Assembly (NCBI RefSeq): GCF_000270285.1
Contig: NC_015738.1
Location: 2,356,001-2,420,000 of the forward strand
Origin: Eggerthella sp. YY7918
GTDB taxonomy: Bacteria > Actinomycetota > Coriobacteriia > Coriobacteriales > Eggerthellaceae
Reading direction: 5' to 3'
Length of the DNA: 64,000 nucleotides
Shown: positions 42,899-51,301 of the stretch, piece by piece
Layout of the letters: every line of letters begins with the position of its first letter
Position numbering within the stretch: position 1 is the stretch's first letter
Made by a program: the position numbers and the translations under genes
Notes under the pieces: model-generated
The model's database searches: none
Told to the model about the DNA's origin: nothing
Seen by the model: the letters and a program-made list of their open reading frames with translations, nothing else

Positions 42899-44443
42899 AT
42901 GGGCCGTAATTACTACATCGACACGCGGGGACGCGGCGAGCACCCCGTCACATTTACCGAAGCCGTCATCAACGGACTGGCCACAGGCGGCGGACTGTAC
43001 GTGCCCGAGCATATCCCCGCGCTCACACTCGACGAGATTGCCGAGCTGGCGCAGCTGCCCTACGCCCAGCGCGCGGCGCGCATCTATCAAGCGTTTGACA
43101 TCGACCTGCCCGCCGACACCATCGAAGCGCTCATGGCGCAGACGTACGGCGACAACTTCGACGACGAGCGCATCTGCCCTATCACCACACTCAACGCGAA
43201 CACCCACGTGCTGGAGCTGTGGCATGGCCCTACGAGCGCGTTCAAAGACATGGCGCTGCAGTGTCTACCGCGCTTCTTCTCCGCCAGTGCCAAACAGTTG
43301 CGCGAACAGGGGAAACTCGACCACGACTTCATGATCCTCGTAGCCACCTCCGGTGACACCGGCAAGGCGGCGCTTGAGGGCTTTTGCGACGCCGAGGGCG
43401 TGTCCATTGGTGTGATGTACCCCGATGGCGGCGTGAGCGACATTCAGTTCAAGCAGATGGCCACCCAACGCGGCGAGAACGTGCAGGTGTGGGGCGTGCG
43501 CGGCAACTTCGACGACTGCCAGACGGGCGCGAAAAACGTGTTTGGTGACGAAGCGTTCGCCGAGCGACTGCTGAAAGAACACCACGTGGCGCTTTCCAGC
43601 GCGAACTCCATCAACTGGGGACGCCTCATGCCTCAGATCGTGTACTACGTGTCGGCCTACGCGCAGCTGGTGGCCGACGGCAAGCTGGGCCCGGGCGATG
43701 AGCTGGACGTATGCGTGCCTACGGGCAACTTTGGCAACATCCTGGCCGCCTACTACGCCAAGCGCATGGGCACCCCGCTCGGTATGCTCTTCTGCGCGAG
43801 CAACGAAAACCGCGTGCTCACCGACTTCATCAACACGGGCACCTATGACATCGCCGAGCGCGATTTCGTGCTGACACCGTCGCCTTCCATGGACATCCTC
43901 GTGTCGTCGAACCTTGAGCGCCAGCTGTTCGAGCTCACCGGTCGCAACGCGGAAGCCATCGCCGGTTGGATGGATGACCTGCGCGAACAGCGCCGCTTCC
44001 GCGTGGACGAGACCACCTTCGCGAAAGTGCGCGAGCAGTTCGTGGCCGACTCCATCGACAATGCCACGTGCTTGGCCACCATCAAAGCCGTGTTCGACGA
44101 GCATGGTTACTTGCTGGACCCGCACACGGCCGTGGCCTACCAGACCGCCGAGAACCTGCGCGGCGAGAACCCCGTCCTCGTAGCCAGCACGGCCCATTGG
44201 GCGAAGTTCGGCGACAACGTGTACCGCGCGCTGCACGACCTGGAGCCGGGCGCCCCGCTGCCCGCCGACGTGGCCGCACTTTCAGGCTGCGAGCTGAACG
44301 AACTTATCGCACGCGAAACAGGCCGCCGCGACATCCCGCGCGGTCTGGCCGAGCTGGACACGCTACCCATCCGCTTCGATGAGGTTATCGATGGCGGCAC
44401 TGATGACATCGAGAAGGCAGTGACACGCTTCTTGGCGAACTGA
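42899..44443 (+). CDS. thrC: Threonine synthase
   Basis: 514 residues, the long fungal/proteobacterial-type length. PLP-binding Lys116 in HGPTSAFKDMALQ; LVATSGDTGKAALEGF binds the substrate phosphate; GNFGNILAAYYAKRMG is the cofactor phosphate loop. Converts O-phosphohomoserine to threonine. Upstream AGGAC is too close to be an ideal ribosome-binding site, but the start matches the family (MGRNYYIDTRG). Gene-end neighbour is a repeat element. No thrA or thrB is beside it. Confidence 0.97.
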   Translation: MGRNYYIDTRGRGEHPVTFTEAVINGLATGGGLYVPEHIPALTLDEIAELAQLPYAQRAARIYQAFDIDLPADTIEALMAQTYGDNFDDERICPITTLNANTHVLELWHGPTSAFKDMALQCLPRFFSASAKQLREQGKLDHDFMILVATSGDTGKAALEGFCDAEGVSIGVMYPDGGVSDIQFKQMATQRGENVQVWGVRGNFDDCQTGAKNVFGDEAFAERLLKEHHVALSSANSINWGRLMPQIVYYVSAYAQLVADGKLGPGDELDVCVPTGNFGNILAAYYAKRMGTPLGMLFCASNENRVLTDFINTGTYDIAERDFVLTPSPSMDILVSSNLERQLFELTGRNAEAIAGWMDDLREQRRFRVDETTFAKVREQFVADSIDNATCLATIKAVFDEHGYLLDPHTAVAYQTAENLRGENPVLVASTAHWAKFGDNVYRALHDLEPGAPLPADVAALSGCELNELIARETGRRDIPRGLAELDTLPIRFDEVIDGGTDDIEKAVTRFLAN

Positions 44444-44458
44444 CCGTTTGCCGCCAGT

Positions 44459-44546
44459 GTAGGGCAAGGGCTCTGCCCTTGCCGACAACGCGCGTTGAAC
44501 CGCCGGCTACCACGACCGAGCGGTAAGGGCAAAGCCCTTGCCCTAC
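44459..44546. repeat. MITE-like inverted repeat, or bidirectional terminator, after thrC
   Basis: 25-bp arms at 44459-44483 (GTAGGGCAAGGGCTCTGCCC...) and 44522-44546 are complementary at 23 of 25 positions. Each arm is also a small hairpin (AAGGGC/GCCCTT). The 38-nt interior has no ORF. It sits 16 nt after the thrC stop and 22 nt before the next ATG. Confidence 0.7.
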
Positions 44547-44568
44547 GAGTTCAAAGGACGGAACCACT

Positions 44569-44913
44569 ATGAGCGATCTTGCTAATTTAAAACCTACAAT
44601 CAGGCTCTCCATTATGAATCCCAGCTCGGAGAGCGGATCGCTGTTCGGTCGCGGTATCGCCAGCCTGTGTTTAGGTGTACGCGAGTCCGGCTCGCTCAAC
44701 GCAGCCGCCAAGAATATGGGCATGGCCTACAGCAAGGCATGGCGCATTATTAAAGAGACGGAGCAGGCGCTTGATCTGCAACTGCTCAACCGCGACGGCG
44801 CACACGGCAGCGAATTGACCGAAGCCGGCAACCAGCTGCTCGACGCGTATCTGGCTATTGAAAAGAAACTGCAAAACATTGCCGAAGACGAGTTTTCCCA
44901 GATAGTAAGCTAA
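44569..44913 (+). CDS. ModE-like stand-alone winged-helix protein
   Basis: 114 residues, ATG 44569. Winged helix of the ModE N-terminal/LysR-like type: GRGIASLCLGVRESGSLNAAAKNMGMAYSKAWRIIKETEQAL, then LLNRDGAHGSELTEAGNQLLDAYLAIEKKLQ. There is no C-terminal molybdate-binding (MOP) domain. It lies close to a molybdoenzyme operon, so it may control molybdenum-dependent genes; no direct evidence for that. Next gene follows after 15 nt. Confidence 0.85.
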   Translation: MSDLANLKPTIRLSIMNPSSESGSLFGRGIASLCLGVRESGSLNAAAKNMGMAYSKAWRIIKETEQALDLQLLNRDGAHGSELTEAGNQLLDAYLAIEKKLQNIAEDEFSQIVS

Positions 44914-44928
44914 CAAAAGGCCACCGGC

Positions 44929-45594
44929 ATGCAGCGTTCAGCTTCTTTCTTCCGCTCAACAGAAAAGATGGTGCCTTCCGCACCAGCGGATAAAGCGAAC
45001 TCCCTACGTGCCGACGAAGCGCCCCAAAGAACAGCGCCGTTTTCCAAAAAGACAGCTCCCCGCTCAAACAGATGTCTCTTCGGGTTTCGATCCGGAAAAA
45101 CATGGCACAAGGTTTGTATTATTCTGCTTTTTGCTGCCGTTTATATCGCCTTTGTACTGACCGCCGTTCCTCCAGTTCCGGCCGGCAATGGCGATGTCGT
45201 CATCTACAAGCTCATTCGACTGGTAGTGCTTGCTCTTCCGATAGTATCTATCTTGTTGCTCTCGGATTTCTCCTGGTGCAAAAAGCTGCCGCTCTTTTCC
45301 TCTGCGCGAACATCCCAGCGGGTTCTTGGCGTTGCAACCCTTGCGGCACTTCTCATTTGTCTGTGCGCAAATTTAACTTATCTACACACCCCCGAATATC
45401 GGGAAGCGGTCACAGCAAAATGGAGTTCGCTCATCTCACCCAAGGAAAACATACCGCACGAAGAGGCATCTACGGCCCCCGATCGTGCGCCCGAAAGTGC
45501 AGAAGAAGCCCCGTCAACAACCACGTCCGACGAGGGCTTCGCTAACTTAAACGACGCATGGAATGAACGGCGGGAAGGCTGCGGAACCGATTAG
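44929..45594 (+). CDS. Hypothetical membrane protein with polar termini
   Basis: 221 residues. A basic, Ser-rich N-terminus of about 60 residues precedes three membrane segments (about 61-80, 91-108 and 132-150) and an acidic, Thr/Ser/Glu-rich tail that is probably disordered. No recognised domain. It follows the ModE-like gene by 15 nt and may be co-transcribed. Its stop overlaps the stop of the convergent TorD gene by 4 nt. The ribosome-binding site is weak. Confidence 0.65.
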   Translation: MQRSASFFRSTEKMVPSAPADKANSLRADEAPQRTAPFSKKTAPRSNRCLFGFRSGKTWHKVCIILLFAAVYIAFVLTAVPPVPAGNGDVVIYKLIRLVVLALPIVSILLLSDFSWCKKLPLFSSARTSQRVLGVATLAALLICLCANLTYLHTPEYREAVTAKWSSLISPKENIPHEEASTAPDRAPESAEEAPSTTTSDEGFANLNDAWNERREGCGTD

Positions 45595-46226
45595 CTTGCG
45601 TCCATCTGAATCCAGCCCTTTACTGCTTCGAGAAGCTGCACATACACGTCTTCTTCACCGCGTTGATGAGCAAACTCGCACAAAGTGGGAACCCAACTGA
45701 GATGCCTCGCAAGGAACTCATCGGCAAAGGCTTGAGCCGCCTGGGCCTTAACGCCTTCGCCAGCTTGCACCAAGCGCAGCTGAGCCATAAAGGCGAGCTC
45801 GACAACAAGATGATCCGGCCGCAACGAACCAACGAGAGGCTGAAACCCTTGCAACGAACGCGCGTCGAACCCGTAGATCCGATAGCATGCGCTCACCTCC
45901 GTCATAGGGCTCCCATCAACCTGACCCGCCTCAATTCGCCCCGATTCATCCTCGCGCGCGTACCTCATGCAGCTTTCAATTGCAGGTATATACAAAGTCG
46001 ATGTGGCTATGACCATACGATCATAGAAGCGCTGAATCAACGTCTTATCAGCAACGACAGGAGAAGATGCCTCCGTCCCCGTCGCCTCAAGAAGTGAAAT
46101 CATCTGGTCGACAGTTTTCTTGTCGGGTATCGCCGAAAGCGCCGAAGCGAAGAGCGCATATACCACTGAGCTCTCGGCAGCATTCATCCTCGCGCTATCC
46201 ACGCTTTGCTTTGTGCCCTGTTCCAT
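45591..46226 (-). CDS. TorD/DmsD-family molybdoenzyme chaperone
   Basis: 211 residues, all-helical, with the family core LVVELAFMAQLRLVQAG and FADEFLARHLSWVPTLCEFAH. It binds the Tat signal of the catalytic subunit and helps load the molybdopterin cofactor before export. Last gene of the operon after the NrfD-like subunit, with a hairpin in the 135-nt gap. Start ATG 46226 behind GAAAGGTAG. Confidence 0.9.
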   Translation of the reverse strand: MEQGTKQSVDSARMNAAESSVVYALFASALSAIPDKKTVDQMISLLEATGTEASSPVVADKTLIQRFYDRMVIATSTLYIPAIESCMRYAREDESGRIEAGQVDGSPMTEVSACYRIYGFDARSLQGFQPLVGSLRPDHLVVELAFMAQLRLVQAGEGVKAQAAQAFADEFLARHLSWVPTLCEFAHQRGEEDVYVQLLEAVKGWIQMDAS

Positions 46227-46261
46227 GAGCCTACCTTTCGTGTTGCAAGTCTCTACAAGAA

Positions 46262-46300
46262 GCGATCGCCTTACCCGCTACTGCGAAGCAAGGCGATCGC
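46262..46300 (-). repeat. Hairpin between the NrfD-like and TorD genes
   Basis: Perfect 11-bp arms GCGATCGCCTT (46262-46272) and AAGGCGATCGC (46290-46300), 17-nt loop, no T tract. It may stabilise the upstream mRNA or lower chaperone expression. Confidence 0.7.
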
Positions 46301-46361
46301 CGTCATTTCATCTCCCCCTTCAAAGATGCCAAGCACAAAGGCAGAGACGAACGAGGGCCGC

Positions 46362-47291
46362 TTACAGCACAGCACCCATGGTTACGCTTACTGCTGCCAT
46401 GATGATAAGGAAGCGAAGCAAAAAGCCTCCAACAAGCACGCCTACTTCACCCGCAATGGCAAGACCCGACGAAGCGGCAACCTGCGTCTCGGCCGTTGCT
46501 CCACCAGCAGTCGCAACCGCTCCGACAGAACCCCCCTTGCCCGCGCGAGCTTTCTGCATCAGCTCAATGCAGAACGGCAGAACCAAGCCAATTGCAACTA
46601 GCCCGATCCAGAACAGGGGTGCATACGAGCCGCTCACGAGGTTTACCACCGAAGCGCTTGCGGCAGGAAGTCCGCCATTGGCAATCCCCACAACACCAAG
46701 CAGCACCACAATAAGAACCGCTTCCACCACAGGAAGCATCAGACCGGTTTTGCGCAAAAATGCTATATCTTCGCCGTCTTTAAGCTTCATAAAATGGGCA
46801 ACCAACAACACCACGGCAAAGCCCGTCGATGCCGAAGAAACCAAGAACAGCAGCGGAAGCACTAAAGGATTCCAAAGGGGGAAGCCCGGCGCATTACCCA
46901 GCAACAATCCGGTATACATCGCCACACACACGGCAAGAACAATACCTATAACATCAAAAACCCGCGGCGTTGCATGCTTACGCGCCATGAGAACGAGCGA
47001 AACGATGCTCACGATCATAAACGCGATAAGTACGAGTACGCCCCACGCCATAACCGACGAAAGATTGGTCAGCAAACCGAAAAATCGCAACGGATTGGCA
47101 AGACCGGCCCTCGCATCCACCATAAGAAGCACCGTTCCTACACCCACCGCAACAGGCGCAATGATATAACCAATCATTCGAAACTTTACGGCATCAGGCT
47201 TCACCCATCCGGCAATAGCCGCCAAGGCAAAGGCACCGGCACCCATACCTGCAAGAAACAGATACGAAGCAATAACTCCATCCCATACCAT
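46362..47291 (-). CDS. NrfD/PsrC-like quinol-oxidising membrane subunit
   Basis: 309 residues from ATG 47291, behind GAAGGG; GTG at 47300 would overlap the ferredoxin stop. Eight or nine membrane segments with the family start VWDGVIASYLFLAGMGAGAFAL. It should take electrons from menaquinol and pass them to the Fe-S subunit. Part of the catalytic-FeS-NrfD-TorD operon, the typical CISM reductase set. Confidence 0.92.
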   Translation of the reverse strand: MVWDGVIASYLFLAGMGAGAFALAAIAGWVKPDAVKFRMIGYIIAPVAVGVGTVLLMVDARAGLANPLRFFGLLTNLSSVMAWGVLVLIAFMIVSIVSLVLMARKHATPRVFDVIGIVLAVCVAMYTGLLLGNAPGFPLWNPLVLPLLFLVSSASTGFAVVLLVAHFMKLKDGEDIAFLRKTGLMLPVVEAVLIVVLLGVVGIANGGLPAASASVVNLVSGSYAPLFWIGLVAIGLVLPFCIELMQKARAGKGGSVGAVATAGGATAETQVAASSGLAIAGEVGVLVGGFLLRFLIIMAAVSVTMGAVL

Positions 47292-47296
47292 TAACG

Positions 47297-47941
47297 TCAC
47301 CCTTCTACTTGTTCGAGTTTAACGGCCACGCGACCACCGTGAAGCACTGAAGACGATTTGGGCATCTCATTCGTCTCAGCCAAACCCACATAGCCTACGT
47401 TTGTTTGTATGCCCAGTTCAGGCAACATGCTTTCCGTTTGAAGCTTCGCTGCCTTTTTGGCAACTTCACTGTTGGGATCATTGAGATCGCCAAACAAGCG
47501 CGCATGCGTGGGGCAGTTACCTACGCATGCCGGCAGAAGTCCGGCCGATGTACGGTTTACGCAAAACGTGCACTTCTCAACTTCGCCACCGTCGTTTACC
47601 CAGCGTACCGAGAAGGGGCATGCAGCCATGCAATACTTGCAGCCAATGCATTTCTCCTGATCAACAAGAATAAGGCCATCTTCATTGCGATAGGTTGCGC
47701 CCGTAGGACATACCGAAAGACACGGCGCATCATCGCAGTGGTTGCACAGATGCGGCACGTTCGCGCGCACCACGTGGGGATATTCTCCCGCATCCCACGT
47801 TTCAATCCAGGTGTTGTATTGCTTGATGGCCAACCCGTTTTCAAACTTGCAGGCGTTAACGCAGGCGTGACACCCAATGCACAGCGACACATCAACCAGC
47901 ATGAAAGGACGTTTGCCCGATGTTGTTTCAGCTCGTTCCAT
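47297..47941 (-). CDS. DmsB-like four-cluster [4Fe-4S] electron transfer subunit
   Basis: 214 residues. Four Cys clusters: CIGCHACVNAC, CNHCDDAPCLSVCP, CIGCKYCMAACPF and CTFC...CVGNCP. It lacks its own signal peptide, as expected for a partner carried with the Tat-exported catalytic subunit. Lies 13 nt after the catalytic gene. Transfers electrons from the NrfD-like subunit to the molybdenum site. Confidence 0.94.
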   Translation of the reverse strand: MERAETTSGKRPFMLVDVSLCIGCHACVNACKFENGLAIKQYNTWIETWDAGEYPHVVRANVPHLCNHCDDAPCLSVCPTGATYRNEDGLILVDQEKCIGCKYCMAACPFSVRWVNDGGEVEKCTFCVNRTSAGLLPACVGNCPTHARLFGDLNDPNSEVAKKAAKLQTESMLPELGIQTNVGYVGLAETNEMPKSSSVLHGGRVAVKLEQVEG

Positions 47942-47954
47942 TATTCACCCTCCC

Positions 47955-50900
47955 CTATGCTTTAACGATTTTGAACATGCCGCCATTACGACCAGGCGTC
48001 GACGCCTCAGGATCGGAGAATGCGAAGATTGCACCTTCGCCCACCTTCGGGTCAAGCATCTGGCTTAACTGGACACCCGTGTTAATGGCCGGGTCGCCCG
48101 GAATTGTTTCGTCGCCTATCGTCACATCAGTGGAGCCATAAGCGTCTTGCGTATAGCCAAACGAAATGCCGATAGTGCCGCGGGCGGTACCACCTCGCAC
48201 CATGGCCACACCTTCCATGACATCGCCCGACGGATTGATGGCCTGTACAGCATCGCCATCCTGTATGCCCAAATCCCGCGCGTCTTCGATATTGATTTCA
48301 AGATAGTTATGCGGCGAAAGCTCGCGCAGAAGCGCGCTGTCCGAAAGCATCGTGACGCAACGGAAGTACGGCTTATGGCTTGCTGCACCAAAGGGGTATT
48401 CCTCACGCGAATACACCTCTTCAATAGGCGTGCCGTCGCTGAAGGTTTCGGGATGCCAACCGAGAGCTCCCTCGTAGAATTTGCCCGTGTAGTGATTCTT
48501 TACCGAGCCGCGTTCTTCGGAATAGAAGTTCACCATGTACGCGCCGGCATACACCTGACGTCCTTCTTCATCATAGGTATCCGACTCGGGCCACGTACGA
48601 CAGCCACGACTGAGCAAACGTAGAACTTTGGGCCATTCTTCAGCGGTAACGGCCTTTTCCCACGCATCGGGCAACGTATCGAGAGCCTGCATCTTGATTT
48701 CCTCGTCAGAAAGATCCTCCACGATACCGTCTTCGTATGCGACATTCGCCAAGGCCTTGATGTAGTAATCGCAGGCATCGTTATACGCAGTGAGTTCGCC
48801 CGTGGCGGAAAGAAGTGCTTTGTCGCCGTATCCCGGCAGATCGAGTTTACGTCCGACATCACATAAAAATGCATCGAAGCTCGCATGGCGCCCATCTTCA
48901 AGCTTCATCGATTTGGGTTCAACCATCGGCCACTGCAAGAAGTTGCCTTTATGACCCCACCACGCAGCGTGCTGAGAAATGCCGAAATGCTCACGATACA
49001 TGGTGTCGGGCACAATATAGTCCGCCATATGGGCAAACGTACCCTCTACCACATCGCAGCAAATAGCCAGCGGAATGATATCGGGATTTTTAAAAGCCTC
49101 CATTACCTCTTCGCGCTGGGCGCCCGGCGTTGCTTTGATGGGATTACATTGCCAGGTCAGAAGGATTTTTGCCTTATGCGGATAGCTATTTGCCAACGAG
49201 AGTACCATCTGGTTGTCGGAAGTACCAACACCACCGGGATACCAAGGCAGCATGGGTTTGGGGTCTTTCTCGCCAGCCGCTATACGCCGCTTGTACTCGC
49301 TCGTATCTTCCCAGGCAAACCCCGTGCGGTCAACGCGGGCATCCGCTTTATCCTTGGGCATACCCTCAGCCTTGCTCAGCAGATAGCGCTCGCCATTGCC
49401 CGGGCCGGTCGCACCAACAAACGTCGCAATAAGGTTGCCCTTCATGCAAAGCGCACCGGTAAGACCTGCGAGCGTGGAGAAACAGCTCGTCGCATCAGTG
49501 CCATTGGCCGACGTAACGCCGCCCGCTCCGTTGATGGATGATTTCGTACCATGGGCCACAAATTCCGCAGCCACTTCCTCTATGACATCGACGGGCACGT
49601 CGCACACCTTCGAGTATTCTTCAATAGTGTATTCGTTGGCGCTGTCCTTGATAAACATATAGGCGGTACGAACTTTTACACCGTTAACCTCGCCTTCCCA
49701 TTCCATCAGGGCCTTTTCGGAATCAAGGCTGACTGTGGGTTGTTGGGTAGCGGCATCGATGCAGACATATTGGTCCTCAAACGCGTTTTCTTTTTCAGAC
49801 GGCGTCAGACCCGCATCTTCCGGATGCATCATGTGGCGATAGTTCGGATGCTGTTCGTCAACGATAACAAGATGCGTCGCATTGGTACAGGCGTTATAAC
49901 CAAGCTTAACGGCTTGGGACAGATTCGGAGCGGTCATGAAGTCTTCGTTGTACTTTTTGTTATCGATGACCCAACGGATCATTCCCATGGTGAGCGCTGC
50001 GTTCGTCGCCGGTTTCATGGGATACCACACGGCATACTCCTGTGCGGGCGTAACAACGCCATTTCCCAAATTGGGATCGAATACCACAATTTTCGCTTGC
50101 TTGTTTTCGATGGTGGACGACACGCGCTTGAGGTCGCTCATGACAGAGCCGCCGTTGGCGCCAGGGAAGGTGCCCATCCAAATGGCGAACTCGTTGAATT
50201 CGCAGTCAATACCCAGATCATCGCCGTCACCCGACTGGTAGGGATACACGCCCTTTGCACCGTAGCATGACGAGTGATGCGAATATTTATTTGAGCTGCC
50301 ATACATGCTCAAGAAGCGTGTGGAAGTTTGTCCGCGACCATCGGTGCGGCCGCCGCAGTAGATAAGGCCATTGGCCTTTGAGCCAAATTCCGGTGCATCA
50401 GGCACAAGGAGCGTATCGAGGTCCCGCACGGCACGGAAGCCTTCGACATCGCGATCTTCACCAAGATGAGCAAAAAGCTTTCCACCTTCAACCACTTCGT
50501 CGATCAGCTGTTCCCAACTGATGGGTTCCCATTTGCCCTCGCCGCGCTTGCCGGCACGTTTAAGCGGCATCGTAATACGCCGAGAATTCAGGTATACATC
50601 CAAAGCGCCCAGCGAACGGCCACAGCAGGTAGCGGCACCCGTTTGTTTCGTGGGCGATTGCGTCATCGTACGGTACGCCTCCGTGAGCGGCTCATCAAAC
50701 GGAAGCACCGGATATGCATTGCAGGGATTATAGGGGTTGCCCGCCTGACCAAGAATCTCGCGTGAATCGCGATCGAGCTTCAAGCGAACGCCGCACATGG
50801 CATAGCAACCGACGCAGTTGCTATAGCGCACGATAACTTCATCATTAACGTTGATCTCATCAGTTTTAGGATCCCACGTTGCTTCCAGCTTTCGACCACG

Positions 50901-51044
50901 ACCCACCACGGGAAATTCCGGGTCTTCGGGCGCCGCTTCGGCAGCATCTGCCGCGTTCGGCAGACCCAGCCCCGTCAAGGCAGCAACACCAGTTAAGCCA
51001 GCTAACTGTGTGAAGCGCCTTCTTGACATTTCGGTGATTGCCAT
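47955..51044 (-). CDS. Tat-exported molybdopterin oxidoreductase, catalytic subunit (tetrathionate/DMSO reductase superfamily)
   Basis: 1029 residues from ATG 51044, behind GGAGGATTG. Tat motif SRRRFTQLAG. An N-terminal [4Fe-4S] site at Cys77, Cys80, Cys84 and Cys108 (CVGCYAMCGVRLKLD...NPYNPC). A probable Mo-ligand Cys260 in HHSSCYGAKG. Length and the GNPYNPC/GVRLK pattern resemble TtrA-like (tetrathionate, arsenate-like) enzymes more than DmsA, but I would not name a substrate. Operon order is catalytic, Fe-S, NrfD, TorD; a membrane LuxR regulator lies divergent. Confidence 0.93.
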   Translation of the reverse strand: MAITEMSRRRFTQLAGLTGVAALTGLGLPNAADAAEAAPEDPEFPVVGRGRKLEATWDPKTDEINVNDEVIVRYSNCVGCYAMCGVRLKLDRDSREILGQAGNPYNPCNAYPVLPFDEPLTEAYRTMTQSPTKQTGAATCCGRSLGALDVYLNSRRITMPLKRAGKRGEGKWEPISWEQLIDEVVEGGKLFAHLGEDRDVEGFRAVRDLDTLLVPDAPEFGSKANGLIYCGGRTDGRGQTSTRFLSMYGSSNKYSHHSSCYGAKGVYPYQSGDGDDLGIDCEFNEFAIWMGTFPGANGGSVMSDLKRVSSTIENKQAKIVVFDPNLGNGVVTPAQEYAVWYPMKPATNAALTMGMIRWVIDNKKYNEDFMTAPNLSQAVKLGYNACTNATHLVIVDEQHPNYRHMMHPEDAGLTPSEKENAFEDQYVCIDAATQQPTVSLDSEKALMEWEGEVNGVKVRTAYMFIKDSANEYTIEEYSKVCDVPVDVIEEVAAEFVAHGTKSSINGAGGVTSANGTDATSCFSTLAGLTGALCMKGNLIATFVGATGPGNGERYLLSKAEGMPKDKADARVDRTGFAWEDTSEYKRRIAAGEKDPKPMLPWYPGGVGTSDNQMVLSLANSYPHKAKILLTWQCNPIKATPGAQREEVMEAFKNPDIIPLAICCDVVEGTFAHMADYIVPDTMYREHFGISQHAAWWGHKGNFLQWPMVEPKSMKLEDGRHASFDAFLCDVGRKLDLPGYGDKALLSATGELTAYNDACDYYIKALANVAYEDGIVEDLSDEEIKMQALDTLPDAWEKAVTAEEWPKVLRLLSRGCRTWPESDTYDEEGRQVYAGAYMVNFYSEERGSVKNHYTGKFYEGALGWHPETFSDGTPIEEVYSREEYPFGAASHKPYFRCVTMLSDSALLRELSPHNYLEINIEDARDLGIQDGDAVQAINPSGDVMEGVAMVRGGTARGTIGISFGYTQDAYGSTDVTIGDETIPGDPAINTGVQLSQMLDPKVGEGAIFAFSDPEASTPGRNGGMFKIVKA

Positions 51045-51160
51045 AAACAATCCTCCCTCTCCTTATCTTGATTCCAATGCCACGTATTCGAGGCTAAGCA
51101 GCCTTTACCAAATATGCATCGGTGTGTTGCAATGAAACCCGTTTCAAGGCCATGAGACGT

Positions 51161-51179
51161 ATCATTCAATGTCAATGAT
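51161..51179. promoter_or_regulatory. Candidate operator between the reductase operon and LuxR no. 3
   Basis: ATCATT and AATGAT arms separated by 7 nt, in the divergent gap; a second palindrome GAAAC-CC-GTTTC lies at 51134-51145. Either may be bound by the LuxR regulator or an FNR-like protein. Confidence 0.35.
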
Positions 51180-51232
51180 TTTTGCCTTTGCGCAGGCGAA
51201 ACCACCTGTTGGAAAGAAATCCGCGCTTTTCC

Positions 51233-51261
51233 TTGCGTGCAAGCAACCGATATACTATAGA
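51233..51261 (+). promoter_or_regulatory. Candidate promoter for membrane LuxR no. 3
   Basis: TTGCGT (51233-51238), 17-nt spacer, TATAGA (51256-51261); TATACT at 51251-51256 is an alternative -10. Confidence 0.45.
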
Positions 51262-51301
51262 ATCAGCAAGCAGGCGATGGCGTTAGAGGGGGGATACTCG
51301 T

